64,000 bases of DNA from NCBI RefSeq assembly GCF_900188415.1, contig NZ_FZNV01000001.1, positions 523,501 through 587,500 on the forward strand, read 5' to 3'. The position numbers were made by a program, and so were the translations under genes. The stretch comes from Maribacter sedimenticola (GTDB lineage Bacteria > Bacteroidota > Bacteroidia > Flavobacteriales > Flavobacteriaceae). Within the stretch, counting starts at the first letter, position 1. Every line of letters begins with the position of its first letter. The notes under the pieces were generated by a model. The model made no database searches. It had not been told where the DNA came from and saw only the letters and a program-made list of their open reading frames with translations. Positions 9,810 to 18,629 of this stretch are shown in pieces.

Positions 9810-10808
9810 TTAATGTGATCTGTAGGATGCTTCCAATATTTGCGTAATCATCTGGTCGGTAATATTAGGATAGTCAACGGAAACGATATCATCGGTATCC
9901 AACCAATTTTGCAACTTAATTAGATGCTTGTTCTTTAAGGATTTTATGACGGATACTCCCATTTTTGCAAGGGCGGCGGCATTACATTGTTGTTCATATT
10001 GTCCTTTCATTGGTATGACCAATAATTTTTTTTGCATGAACAAACTTTCTGCGGGAGTCTCAAAGCCTGCGCCACATACAATTCCTTTACTGGAAGCCAT
10101 GCTCGCTACAAAATCAGTATTGGTAATGGGTCTAATGTGTATATGGTCGTTGATATGTTCTTTTTTGTTATGCTTGGAAAAAACCTGCCATTTTACACCT
10201 TTGAATTTTGATAGGAACTGCAGTAGCTTTTCATCGCTATAAGATGGTAGATATACGGTATAGTGTTCTTTTTTGCTTATAGTGGCCTGTCTCACATCTT
10301 GTCTTATAATTGGGGTGTATATATTTGGTTCGTATGATTGAAAATGTAACCCATATTGGCGGGTTGTAGGGGCGTAATTTTGTAGAATCCATTTTCCAAA
10401 TGGGTCTTTTTTCTTTGGTTTTGGTGCCTTGGCACATAGTACTGCTGCTTGATGGCTAAAGCTGTAACACGGTAATTGTTTTATCTTGCACGCCCATGCC
10501 GTTACCGGTTCAAAATCGTTTATGACCAAATCATAGTCTTCAACCGGTATACTTTTTATTTCTTTTTGTAATCGTAGTGAATTGGCCCTGTAATAGGTTT
10601 TCCACATATCTACACCACCTTTTTTGCCAAAAATAAAGCTTAGCCCCTTTAATTGATAAGAAATAGGATAAGGTAAGGGAACATCTGCTTGAATGCCACT
10701 GACCAATATATCTAGGGTAAGCCCATGTTTTAATAGTGCGGGTATGACATCTCGGGCCCTGCTTAAATGTCCGTTTCCTGTTCCTTGTATTGCGTATAAT
10801 ACTTTCAT
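9810..10808 (-). CDS. GT-B fold glycosyltransferase (MurG/MGT-like)
   Basis: The 332-aa protein opens with MKVLYAIQGTGNGHLSRARD, the glycine-rich N-terminal motif of GT-B glycosyltransferases. A donor-binding C-terminal half carries SSKGIVCGAGFETPAESLFM, as in GT28-type enzymes. It probably transfers a sugar from a nucleotide donor to a lipid or small molecule. Its start overlaps the stop of the upstream phosphoesterase by four bases, and the same coupled pair is common in Bacteroidetes. A role in glycolipid or envelope sugar chemistry is inferred from this pairing only. Confidence 0.8.
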   Translation of the reverse strand: MKVLYAIQGTGNGHLSRARDVIPALLKHGLTLDILVSGIQADVPLPYPISYQLKGLSFIFGKKGGVDMWKTYYRANSLRLQKEIKSIPVEDYDLVINDFEPVTAWACKIKQLPCYSFSHQAAVLCAKAPKPKKKDPFGKWILQNYAPTTRQYGLHFQSYEPNIYTPIIRQDVRQATISKKEHYTVYLPSYSDEKLLQFLSKFKGVKWQVFSKHNKKEHINDHIHIRPITNTDFVASMASSKGIVCGAGFETPAESLFMQKKLLVIPMKGQYEQQCNAAALAKMGVSVIKSLKNKHLIKLQNWLDTDDIVSVDYPNITDQMITQILEASYRSH

Positions 10809-11668
10809 TTTATGGACTGTGCCAACCCATTTATCTTAAATTCTGTTAGTAATTGCTCAAAAAGCTCCCCTTTTTCCAAAAGATGGTTTTCATCTAATGG
10901 TTCATCTTTTTGATTGTCCATAGTTATATCCTCCAGATAGGAATATAGGCTCCAAACTCCTTTGTGATATTCAAGGGCGGTTAAATTCTCTATCCAATCG
11001 CCAGAATTTAAATAAGTAACCTCACCCTTTTCCGTTTTAATATTTTTTATTTCCGGTTGGTGTATATGTCCGCAAACCACATAATCATATCCATTTTCAA
11101 TGGCAATATCTGCTGCAATACGTTCAAAATCATTAATGAATTTCACGGCAGACTTTACCCCGTTCTTAATTTTTTTGGACATGGAAATAGGGCCTTTACC
11201 CATTTTTTTTCCAATAAAATTTATGGCCCTGTTCAACAGAATTAGAAAATCATACCCTTTAGCGCCCAATTTTGCCAACCACTTGCTATGTTGCATGGTT
11301 ACGTCAAAGACATCTCCATGAAAGATCCAGGCCTTTTTATCGTGTAAGGGTAGTACTAGTTTATTGCTAATGCTTAAGGAACCTAAATGGCTACCGGCAA
11401 ATTTGCGTAATAGTTCATCATGGTTGCCGGTTACATAATGAACCGGTATTCCTTTGGCAATCCATTCCATAATTACCTTAATTACCTTCATATGTGATTT
11501 TGGCCAATAGCGTTTGCTAAATTGCCAGATATCTATGATATCGCCATTGAGTATAACTTCTTTGGGCTTAATGGATTTTAAATATTTTAATAGTTCCTTG
11601 GCGTGACATCCATAGGTTCCTAAATGAATATCCGATAGGACCACTATATCTACAGGTCTTTTTTTCAT
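10805..11668 (-). CDS. Calcineurin-like metallophosphoesterase (LpxH-like)
   Basis: This 287-aa protein shows the full metallophosphoesterase motif set: DIHLG, GDIIDIW, GNHD, and the C-terminal CGHIHQPE. This pattern is shared with UDP-2,3-diacylglucosamine diphosphatases (LpxH family). The similarity suggests hydrolysis of a pyrophosphate or phosphoester in envelope lipid metabolism, but true LpxH activity cannot be claimed. Translation appears coupled on both sides: its ATG overlaps the stop of a 41-codon upstream reading frame, and its stop overlaps the glycosyltransferase start (ATGA in each case). Confidence 0.82.
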   Translation of the reverse strand: MKKRPVDIVVLSDIHLGTYGCHAKELLKYLKSIKPKEVILNGDIIDIWQFSKRYWPKSHMKVIKVIMEWIAKGIPVHYVTGNHDELLRKFAGSHLGSLSISNKLVLPLHDKKAWIFHGDVFDVTMQHSKWLAKLGAKGYDFLILLNRAINFIGKKMGKGPISMSKKIKNGVKSAVKFINDFERIAADIAIENGYDYVVCGHIHQPEIKNIKTEKGEVTYLNSGDWIENLTALEYHKGVWSLYSYLEDITMDNQKDEPLDENHLLEKGELFEQLLTEFKINGLAQSIK

Positions 11669-11790
11669 AGATGTAATGCAGCTTCCCTTTTCTTGAAAAA
11701 CCTGTTTTTTATGTGTAATGAAGAGCCTTTTAACACTAGGTGCATAATTAGCAAGGCAATGGAAAACAATACTAGTTTAATAGATTTCAT
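11665..11790 (-). CDS. Candidate 41-aa single-pass membrane peptide
   Basis: This is a short open frame, ATG at 11790 to TGA at 11665. Residues of about 4-20 form a hydrophobic helix (IKLVLFSIALLIMHLVL) followed by a basic tail (HIKNRFFKKREAALHL). The stop overlaps the phosphoesterase ATG in an ATGA arrangement identical to the next junction in the operon, which is the main argument for it being translated. No family is recognised. It could be a leader or a small partner of the phosphoesterase. Confidence 0.45.
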   Translation of the reverse strand: MKSIKLVLFSIALLIMHLVLKGSSLHIKNRFFKKREAALHL

Positions 11791-11873
11791 ATACTGAAAT
11801 TTATAAATGTAAAGTTTCAATATTTGATTCAATACAGCCGTTACCCGTAACTTATATTTTAGTTACCGCAGTG

Positions 11874-11893
11874 TTAAACAAAGTCTTGTTTAA
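11874..11893. repeat. 8-bp inverted repeat after the YdeP-like gene
   Basis: TTAAACAA-agtc-TTGTTTAA is a perfect inverted repeat 14 bases past the stop codon of the oxidoreductase gene. It has no U-tract on the minus strand, so it is at best a weak transcript end. Confidence 0.4.
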
Positions 11894-11907
11894 GATAGAT
11901 TGATTAA

Positions 11908-14205
11908 CTATTTCTTTACCAACCGTACTTTTATGGATTTACTAATAGGTGTTTTGCTTCGTAAAGCAAAATGATTAAATGGAACCAAAACGTTGGTCTC
12001 CGGAAAATAGGAAGCTAAATTGCCAGAAGGAATAGTATAAGGTATAACTTTAAACTTGTGTGCCGTTCGCACGGTTTGGTCATAGGTACTTGTAATATCC
12101 ACTACGTCCAATTTTTTAAGGCCAACCGCCTTCATGTCTTCCGGATTCATGAAAATGACCCTACGTGCATTGTATACACCACGGTAACGATCGTTCAACC
12201 CATAAATGGTGGTATTGAATTGGTCATGTGAACGTATGGTCATAAGCATGTATTCATCTTTCTGCAAAGTATGTTCCGGTAAGCTGTTGATCGTTATTTG
12301 TGCCTTGCCGTTGGGCAACATGCTAAAATCCAGATTTCGGACATTATTGGGTAAGTAATAACCTGCACCCTGGGAGCGCTCCTCGGTATTTTCAAACCCC
12401 TTTGCAACCTGATCGATCTGCGAACGTATCAATTCATAATCCGCACCCAAGGCTTTCCAGTCCATAGGGTGATTATCCCCAAAATACGCCCTACCTATAT
12501 TGGCTATAATCTCTGGTTCGCTCATCACTTTATCAGAGGCCGGTTTTAAAATTCCCTTACTCTGCTTAACCCTTCCCATGCTGTTTTCCACAGTAAAATG
12601 GCGAGGTTTACCATCTTTCATATCTTTTTCTGACCGGCCAATGGTGGGGAGGATCAAGGCGGTTTTGCCCGTTACCAAATGGGTCCTGTTCAATTTGGTG
12701 CTAATTTGTACGGTAAGGTCACAGTTTTGAATACCTTTTGCCGTGTATTCCGTATCCGATGCAGCCATCAGAAAATTACCGCCCAGGCACATAAAAATTT
12801 TGGCCTTACCTTCATACATGGCTTTCATTGAGCCAACGACATCTACGCCCTCATGGTCCGGTGGAGTAAAGCCCAAATAATTCTTAATACGCTCGTTAAG
12901 CCCTTTATCTACAAAATGTTGGATACCCACACTACGGTCCCCTTGAACATTGCTATGCCCGCGCACTGGACAGGTACCCGTATTAGGTTTTCCAATGGCG
13001 CCCTTGAGCAACAATAAGTTTACGAACTCCCGTATATTTTCCACACCGTTTTTATGTTGTGTTAGACCCATAGCCCAACAGACAATTATTTTGGATTTAT
13101 TGGCCAATAAAGCTACGGTCTTATCTATACTGTCTTCAGAAACACCGGTCTGTTCAAGAAGCTCTTTATCTTTGTATCGTGCCAAATCTTTAAGTAATGC
13201 ATCATACCCTTGGGTATAGGTTGTTATAAATTCATGGTCGAATACATTGCCCGATATTTGGTCCAAAGCAATTAATTTTTTTAAAATAAGCTTGACCAAG
13301 GGGATGTCCTGGTTGATGTTGACGGGCAAATGAATATCTGCCATATCTTCACCGCCGCCTATCCAACCATTAATATTCTGTGGGTTCTTAAAATTCACCA
13401 AACCCGATTCCTCAAGCGGATTTATACTGATTACCTTTCCACCATTCTGTTTGCATTTTTCAAGGGCGGAAAGCATTCTGGGGTGGTTGGTACCTGGATT
13501 TTGTCCGGCTATTAAAATTACTTCCGCTTCATATAGATCTTCCAATGTCGTAGAACCTTTACCAATACCCAAAGTTTCCCCCAATGCTACTCCGCTGCTC
13601 TCGTGGCACATATTGGAACAATCCGGTAAATTATTTGTGCCTAAGGCCCTTGCAAACATACCATAAAGAAAAGCGGCCTCATTACTTGACCGCCCAGAGG
13701 TGTAAAATATGGCCTCGTCAGGATGGTCCAATTTTTTAAGCTCCGAGGCAATTAACTGAAATGCGTCGTTCCAAGTAATAGGCTCATAATGTACACTGCC
13801 CGGTCTTAAAACCAAAGGTTCTACCAAGCGCCCACATTTATTGAGCTCATAATCCGATAACAACGATAATTCTTCTACGGAATTTTTTTTGAAAAAATTG
13901 GCGTCTACATGATTGGTAGTAGCTTCATCACCAAGTGCTTTAGCCCCATTTTCACAATATTCGGCAACCGGTGAAGGATGCTCGGGATCAGGCCATGCAC
14001 AACTTGGACAATCAAAACCATCTTTTTGGTTCATACGTAACAAAGATCTCATGGAACGTAACACTCCCATTTCCTTAAACGTATGTTTTAGTGCTTCACG
14101 AACCCCCAAATAGCCTGCGGCATGGTCAACAGGTTCCTTTAATTCTATATCCAAAAAATCTTCTGACCCTCTAAAAGATACATTTCTTTGTGCTTTTGAC
14201 TCCAT
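11908..14205 (-). CDS. FdhF/YdeP-family molybdopterin oxidoreductase
   Basis: The 765-aa protein matches the YdeP-type formate-dehydrogenase-alpha-like family. It has an early CPSCAWPDPEHPSPVAEYCE cysteine region, the molybdopterin domain with YTSGRSSNEAAFLYGMFARA and NMCHESSG, and a C-terminal dinucleotide-binding domain (IRSHDQFNTTIYGLNDRYRG). No Tat signal is present, so it is cytoplasmic. Substrate is unknown in this family; the Escherichia coli member has been linked to acid resistance. There is no formate dehydrogenase beta or gamma subunit gene nearby. It lies 90 bases downstream of a small conserved gene on the same strand. Confidence 0.88.
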   Translation of the reverse strand: MESKAQRNVSFRGSEDFLDIELKEPVDHAAGYLGVREALKHTFKEMGVLRSMRSLLRMNQKDGFDCPSCAWPDPEHPSPVAEYCENGAKALGDEATTNHVDANFFKKNSVEELSLLSDYELNKCGRLVEPLVLRPGSVHYEPITWNDAFQLIASELKKLDHPDEAIFYTSGRSSNEAAFLYGMFARALGTNNLPDCSNMCHESSGVALGETLGIGKGSTTLEDLYEAEVILIAGQNPGTNHPRMLSALEKCKQNGGKVISINPLEESGLVNFKNPQNINGWIGGGEDMADIHLPVNINQDIPLVKLILKKLIALDQISGNVFDHEFITTYTQGYDALLKDLARYKDKELLEQTGVSEDSIDKTVALLANKSKIIVCWAMGLTQHKNGVENIREFVNLLLLKGAIGKPNTGTCPVRGHSNVQGDRSVGIQHFVDKGLNERIKNYLGFTPPDHEGVDVVGSMKAMYEGKAKIFMCLGGNFLMAASDTEYTAKGIQNCDLTVQISTKLNRTHLVTGKTALILPTIGRSEKDMKDGKPRHFTVENSMGRVKQSKGILKPASDKVMSEPEIIANIGRAYFGDNHPMDWKALGADYELIRSQIDQVAKGFENTEERSQGAGYYLPNNVRNLDFSMLPNGKAQITINSLPEHTLQKDEYMLMTIRSHDQFNTTIYGLNDRYRGVYNARRVIFMNPEDMKAVGLKKLDVVDITSTYDQTVRTAHKFKVIPYTIPSGNLASYFPETNVLVPFNHFALRSKTPISKSIKVRLVKK

Positions 14206-14295
14206 GGTATAAACTTATCAATTGTATGGCTAATCTATAGGCTCATTTCTGTTAAATAGTACGTTTATCCATTTAATGCCATCGTCAAAAATGTC

Positions 14296-14661
14296 CTATG
14301 TAAGTTTAGGGTTTGGATAATTATCCGATTGGTCCTCTATAGTGTTGTCCAAGCAGGTAAAGTCCTTTTCCAGTAAAAGATATAGGGATTGACCTTTTGT
14401 AGTTTCTACTGTATGGTCAAAAGTTATAATATCATTGCTATACCATTCTTTTCCTATGGAACTTGGCATCTTTAGCACAATGCAGTTATTGTTAAAACTG
14501 GTATGTAGGTTATGTATCTTATTATCTAGCACCACTCCGTACTTAAACTCTGTTTCCCCAAAATTGGTACTATCGTATATTTCACCATGTTCGGATAATG
14601 TCCTGACTTCAGATTGGGTCAACCTAAACCTAACGGAATTGCCTTTAATACGAATCTTCAT
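14296..14661 (-). CDS. Conserved small protein, DUF7009-like
   Basis: This is a 121-aa protein without signal or membrane segment. It opens with MKIRIKGNSVRFRLTQSEV, a start I recognise from a conserved Bacteroidetes family (DUF7009), followed by beta-rich sequence. No catalytic motif is visible and the function is unknown. Its position directly upstream of a molybdopterin oxidoreductase on the same strand hints at a link with molybdenum enzyme use, but that is inference. Confidence 0.65.
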   Translation of the reverse strand: MKIRIKGNSVRFRLTQSEVRTLSEHGEIYDSTNFGETEFKYGVVLDNKIHNLHTSFNNNCIVLKMPSSIGKEWYSNDIITFDHTVETTKGQSLYLLLEKDFTCLDNTIEDQSDNYPNPKLT

Positions 14662-14815
14662 AGCTGCTATTTGAGTTCACAACAAAAATAGGCCATCTGA
14701 CAACAAATACTAAGGGGCATACATCAATTTGTTTCTAATTCTTATGGTATCCGGTAAGTTTACTATGTAATTAAAAACGAAATAAATTTTTTTCATTTTC
14801 ATATAGTGTTCTCGT

Positions 14816-14850
14816 AAAAGAGTCCAATCCTTTAAGGTTGGACTCTTTTT
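14816..14850. terminator. Hairpin terminator
   Basis: AAAAGAGTCCAA (14816-14827) pairs with TTGGACTCTTTTT (14838-14850) around a short inner stem. T-runs are present on both strands. It is one of two hairpins placed back to back after the nucleotidyltransferase gene. Confidence 0.7.
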
Positions 14851-14866
14851 AGTTACCACCTGTTTC

Positions 14867-14912
14867 AAAAAAAATCCCCAGGACTAATCTATATTAGCTC
14901 CGGGGATTTTTA
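14867..14912 (-). terminator. Terminator of the nucleotidyltransferase gene
   Basis: On the minus strand an ATCCCCGGAGCTAAT arm pairs with ATTAGTCCTGGGGAT and is followed by a run of eight T. It begins 16 bases past the stop codon of the nucleotidyltransferase gene. Confidence 0.75.
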
Positions 14913-14927
14913 ATTTAATAGGTAACC

Positions 14928-15806
14928 TTAGTTCCAGATAGGGGCAGGGTATTTGCCCAAATCGGATTTTTCCTTTAAACTGTTCATTGCTTTTTCTTTG
15001 TCACTGGCATAGGTTACGCCAAACCAATCTCCACCAGAAGGAATACATTTTACCTCAATTTCATTGGCTTGAAGCATTTCTTGAATCATTAACGGTATGT
15101 ACAGCTCGCTGTTGGCTATACGGTCCTCATCTTTTAAGAACAATCTAAATTCTGACTCGATCTTATCAAAAATAGAAGGCCTGCAAACCCAAAAGTTCAT
15201 ACTTGCCTGTTCATCACCGGTAAATTCCAATTGGGTGTCCTCATCTATTACTTTATCCTCTTTTTGCACTAATTTCAATCGTTCCTGTACCGATTTCAAA
15301 TTATCGCCGTCAACTTCACATACACCTCTTGAAACGGACCCATGTTCTGATAAGGTGTCCTTAAGGGTGTAACCTAAAAGTGCATAGGCATCTGTATTGG
15401 AACTCATGAATTCCGCAGCTTTCCTATAGGCTGCCTGACCATAAAAATCATCGGCATTGATGACTACAAAAGGTCCATTTATGACATTCCTTGCCGTCCA
15501 TACTGCATGGGCAGTTCCCCATGGTTTTTTACGTTCTCCCGTAAAGGTAACCCCGTCCGGTAAATCTGTAAGTTCCTGTGCCAGTACGTTAAGTTGTATT
15601 TTTTTTGGCAACCTTGCAGAAAGGTGCTCTTCCAAGAAGGATACATTTTCTTTTTTGGTGATGACCACAATTTGATCAAAGTTATTTTGAATGGCATCAA
15701 ATATGGCGAACTCCATTAAAAATTCACCATTTGGGCCTAAATCATCAAATTGTTTAAGTTTTCCATATCTACTACCGCTACCGGCAGCCATTAAAAGTAA
15801 TGTCAT
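14928..15806 (-). CDS. Sugar-phosphate nucleotidyltransferase
   Basis: The 292-aa protein begins with the nucleotide-binding loop MTLLLMAAGSGSRYGKLKQF, which is the G-x-G-x-R-x-G signature of NTP-sugar transferases. It continues with PWGTAHAVWTAR and VVINADDFYG, the metal-binding aspartate region. It should form a nucleotide-activated sugar from a sugar phosphate. The sugar is not deducible. It is a monocistronic gene flanked by terminators and faces a divergent GH109-like gene, which may point to a shared sugar pathway. Confidence 0.85.
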   Translation of the reverse strand: MTLLLMAAGSGSRYGKLKQFDDLGPNGEFLMEFAIFDAIQNNFDQIVVITKKENVSFLEEHLSARLPKKIQLNVLAQELTDLPDGVTFTGERKKPWGTAHAVWTARNVINGPFVVINADDFYGQAAYRKAAEFMSSNTDAYALLGYTLKDTLSEHGSVSRGVCEVDGDNLKSVQERLKLVQKEDKVIDEDTQLEFTGDEQASMNFWVCRPSIFDKIESEFRLFLKDEDRIANSELYIPLMIQEMLQANEIEVKCIPSGGDWFGVTYASDKEKAMNSLKEKSDLGKYPAPIWN

Positions 15807-15950
15807 GATTTTCTGTGTTTATAGGTCAAAAATAGGAAATGCCTTTAAATTGAACGGATGAATTTAGATGTATCACCGTTAAATTTGATGATTCGTTAAT
15901 GTGGGTCCGCAAGTTTTCCTAATTTAAGTGCTCCAAAATAGAATTTTATA

Positions 15951-17303
15951 ATGGCATCAAGAAGAACGTTTATCAAGAATACATCTATGGTCAGTATAGG
16001 GTTAATGGCCGTACCCGGATTTGCACGACAAAGGTTTAGTGCTGTAGATAAATTAAATGTAGGTTTAATAGGAGTCGGACTTCGGGGAACCAATCATTTA
16101 GAAAATTTATTATTACGCAAAGATGTTAATGTTACAGCTATTTGTGATGTTGATGATGCTAGAATTTCTATAGCCAAAAAACTTATTTCAGAAGCTGGCG
16201 GTAAAACACCAAAGGTATTTGGGGCCAACGATAATGATTATAAAAATCTTTTGGCACTTGATGACGTAGATGCCGTAATCATTGCCACACCTTGGTTGTG
16301 GCATACGCGTATGACCGTAGATGCCATGGAAGCCGGTAAATATGCCGGGGTTGAGGTGTCCGCTTCCAATACGTTGGAGGAATGTTGGGATTTGGTCAAT
16401 ACCCATGAACGTACGGGCATGCATATGATGATCTTGGAAAATGTTAACTATAGAAGGGATATTCTTGCTGTTCTACAAATGGTAAAGCAAAATGTTTTTG
16501 GGGAATTGGTCCATTTTAGATGTGGATACCAACATGATCTACGCCATGTAAAATTCAATGACGGTAATACGGCCTATGGTAAAGGTGTGGAATTTGGAGA
16601 TAAAGGTATTTCAGAATCTAAATGGCGTACCGCACATTCCGTTAAGAGAAATGCAGATGTATACCCAACCCATGGTCTTGGTCCAATTGCGGTTATGGCA
16701 GATATAAACAGGGGTAACAGGTTTGTATCCATGACGTCGCACGCAACCAAAGGCATAGGGTTGCATAATTATATTGTTGAGCATGGTGGGGTACAACACC
16801 CAAACGCAAAAATTAAATTTAAACAAGGAGACGTAATTACATCTACTATTAACACCGCCAATGGCGAAACCATCATCATTACGCATGATTGTAACCTGCC
16901 CAGACCATATTCCTTGGGGTTTAGGGTACAGGGTGCAAACGGATTGTGGGAGGTAGACGGTAGCAGAATGTATATTAATGGAAAATCCGAACCCCATTCA
17001 TGGGACGATGCCAAGCCATGGCTTGAAAAATATGACCATCCATTATGGAAGAAATACGGGGAATATGCCCTAGATGCCGGCCATGGGGGTATGGATTTCT
17101 TTGTAATCAATGCTTTTATTGAATCCGCCAAACAACAAATAGCACCTCCTTTAGACGCGTATGATGCCGCGGCCTGGAGTGCGGTTACCCCATTATCTGA
17201 AGTTTCCATAGCCAATAATGGCGAACCACAGGATTTTCCCGATTTTACAAGGGGACTATGGATGAACAGGGAACCGTATGAATGGATGAAAGAAACTTAT
17301 TAA
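15951..17303 (+). CDS. Tat-exported Gfo/Idh/MocA protein of the GH109 type
   Basis: This 450-aa protein has a twin-arginine signal (SRRTFIKN), a Rossmann NAD-binding segment (NVGLIGVGLRGTNHLENLL), and a GH109-like centre including Y238-P-T-H241-GLGP. The EKP motif of ordinary sugar dehydrogenases in this fold is replaced by EVSASNT, as expected for GH109 glycosidases. GH109 enzymes cleave alpha-N-acetylgalactosamine using tightly bound NAD. Export with a bound cofactor fits the Tat signal. Substrate assignment is by family only; other Gfo/Idh/MocA glycosidase-like activities are possible. Confidence 0.82.
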   Translation: MASRRTFIKNTSMVSIGLMAVPGFARQRFSAVDKLNVGLIGVGLRGTNHLENLLLRKDVNVTAICDVDDARISIAKKLISEAGGKTPKVFGANDNDYKNLLALDDVDAVIIATPWLWHTRMTVDAMEAGKYAGVEVSASNTLEECWDLVNTHERTGMHMMILENVNYRRDILAVLQMVKQNVFGELVHFRCGYQHDLRHVKFNDGNTAYGKGVEFGDKGISESKWRTAHSVKRNADVYPTHGLGPIAVMADINRGNRFVSMTSHATKGIGLHNYIVEHGGVQHPNAKIKFKQGDVITSTINTANGETIIITHDCNLPRPYSLGFRVQGANGLWEVDGSRMYINGKSEPHSWDDAKPWLEKYDHPLWKKYGEYALDAGHGGMDFFVINAFIESAKQQIAPPLDAYDAAAWSAVTPLSEVSIANNGEPQDFPDFTRGLWMNREPYEWMKETY

Positions 17304-17309
17304 AGGCTT

Positions 17310-18503
17310 TTAGCTTGCGGCAGCCTCATTGATTCTTTCTTCCTTAGGTATTGTATGTTCTTCTTTAGCTATGGTCAGCGTTGTGCGTTTTTTTTTAAGT
17401 CTAGGTGTTAGTTTACGTTCCCGCTCCATCATAAAACTCTTAGATTTAAATATGTCCGGTGCATACGTGATAGCCAAAATGGCGGAACCTAAACCGAGCA
17501 ATATCATAGGGTTGATGAAGAATTCATTAAAGGAGAATATTCCAATGATCAATAACGTAGAAAAAGGTAGTGAGCACGCAAGGATGTTCAAACCAAAATT
17601 GACATCAAAGGTAGGTTCCGTTTGCTTGTCCTTTTCCTCTAAGGATTGTATGGCGTTCATGTGGGCAAAAGGCCAAAAACTACATGAACTTTGAGGGAAG
17701 ACCACCAATAGCAATATCATGGCCGGTGTTAGTGATGGGATGGCGTAGGCAAACAAACCGCTTAAAAAGAAGGCCAGTCCTGCCCTGCGCAATAACATGG
17801 AGAGTATAAGTTTAAATTCACCGGAATTGATCCTCACCGCCATACCAATAAACAATAGGACCAATGGGGTCATCAAGTCCTTAATGCTTAGTACGGTGTT
17901 CTGTAGAAATCCGGGCAACGCCGTTAAATTTAGTCCAAACCCCAATAGTATAAGTCCAATGACCATAACCATGTTTATAGGTTCATTGATCAATGAAATC
18001 ATTAGGCCCTTTAATTTACTCTTGGAGGATTCCTGTTTATTGTTTATTGCCCTTTTTCTATACCAATGCATGGCGAGCATATATAAAAGGATAAGTACAA
18101 ATATTTTATTTCCTACATCTGCAAGTGCCGCTAAAGCCAATGTATCATCCCCTAAATAGGCCACTATAAAAGGAAAACAGGATAAACCAGGTGCCGTTGA
18201 CGGCAAAAGCATCATTAAGGTTCTTTTTTTGCTATGCTCCTTCTTGTGTAAGGAAACGGTCAGAAAATACTTAGAGGCCAGTAACATCAATAGGTTAAAT
18301 GTTAGGGCCATTAAAGGAAAGACCAATAAGGTACCCTTTAATTCTATTTTTAAAAGTGCTACAAAGATAGTGGCCGGTAATGCCACACTAAGGATAAGTA
18401 CTTTTATTCCTTTTAAATCTTGCTTAGCCACTTTCTTTTGCAAGAATACACCTAGGGAAATTATTAAAAGGAGCTCAAGTGTTTTTTGTAATGCAAAATT
18501 CAT
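17310..18503 (-). CDS. AEC (auxin efflux carrier) family permease
   Basis: This 397-aa integral membrane protein has about ten hydrophobic segments arranged in two halves, such as LLLIISLGVFLQ at the start and LVLLFIGMAVRI in the second half. It ends in a highly charged Arg/Lys/Glu tail of about 45 residues. The AEC family moves organic acids and amino-acid-like anions. It is the last gene of the minus-strand run that starts with the TonB receptor at 23325, although a 126-base gap with an inverted repeat separates it from the aminotransferase. Direction of transport is unknown. Confidence 0.8.
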   Translation of the reverse strand: MNFALQKTLELLLIISLGVFLQKKVAKQDLKGIKVLILSVALPATIFVALLKIELKGTLLVFPLMALTFNLLMLLASKYFLTVSLHKKEHSKKRTLMMLLPSTAPGLSCFPFIVAYLGDDTLALAALADVGNKIFVLILLYMLAMHWYRKRAINNKQESSKSKLKGLMISLINEPINMVMVIGLILLGFGLNLTALPGFLQNTVLSIKDLMTPLVLLFIGMAVRINSGEFKLILSMLLRRAGLAFFLSGLFAYAIPSLTPAMILLLVVFPQSSCSFWPFAHMNAIQSLEEKDKQTEPTFDVNFGLNILACSLPFSTLLIIGIFSFNEFFINPMILLGLGSAILAITYAPDIFKSKSFMMERERKLTPRLKKKRTTLTIAKEEHTIPKEERINEAAAS

Positions 18504-18554
18504 GATGATATAACGTTATATTGTATGGTGTTTTGGTTGGCTATGGTTTAGAAT

Positions 18555-18620
18555 AGTCCGTAGGAGTTGGATTAAAGATTGTTGTATCAAGGCAATATCC
18601 GTTCACCCAACTCCTGGACT
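18555..18620. repeat. Long-loop inverted repeat between aminotransferase and permease
   Basis: AGTCC plus AGGAGTTGG (18555-18570, with a two-base bulge) is complementary to CCAACTCCT plus GGACT (18607-18620). A 36-base loop lies between. It could be an attenuator or a weak transcript end that reduces permease expression. Confidence 0.55.
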
Positions 18621-18629
18621 AATTCAAAC

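Noticed and set aside
16769-17215. 148-codon minus-strand open frame opposite the GH109-like gene
   Set aside because: It lies wholly within a conserved gene on the other strand and shows no recognisable protein features.
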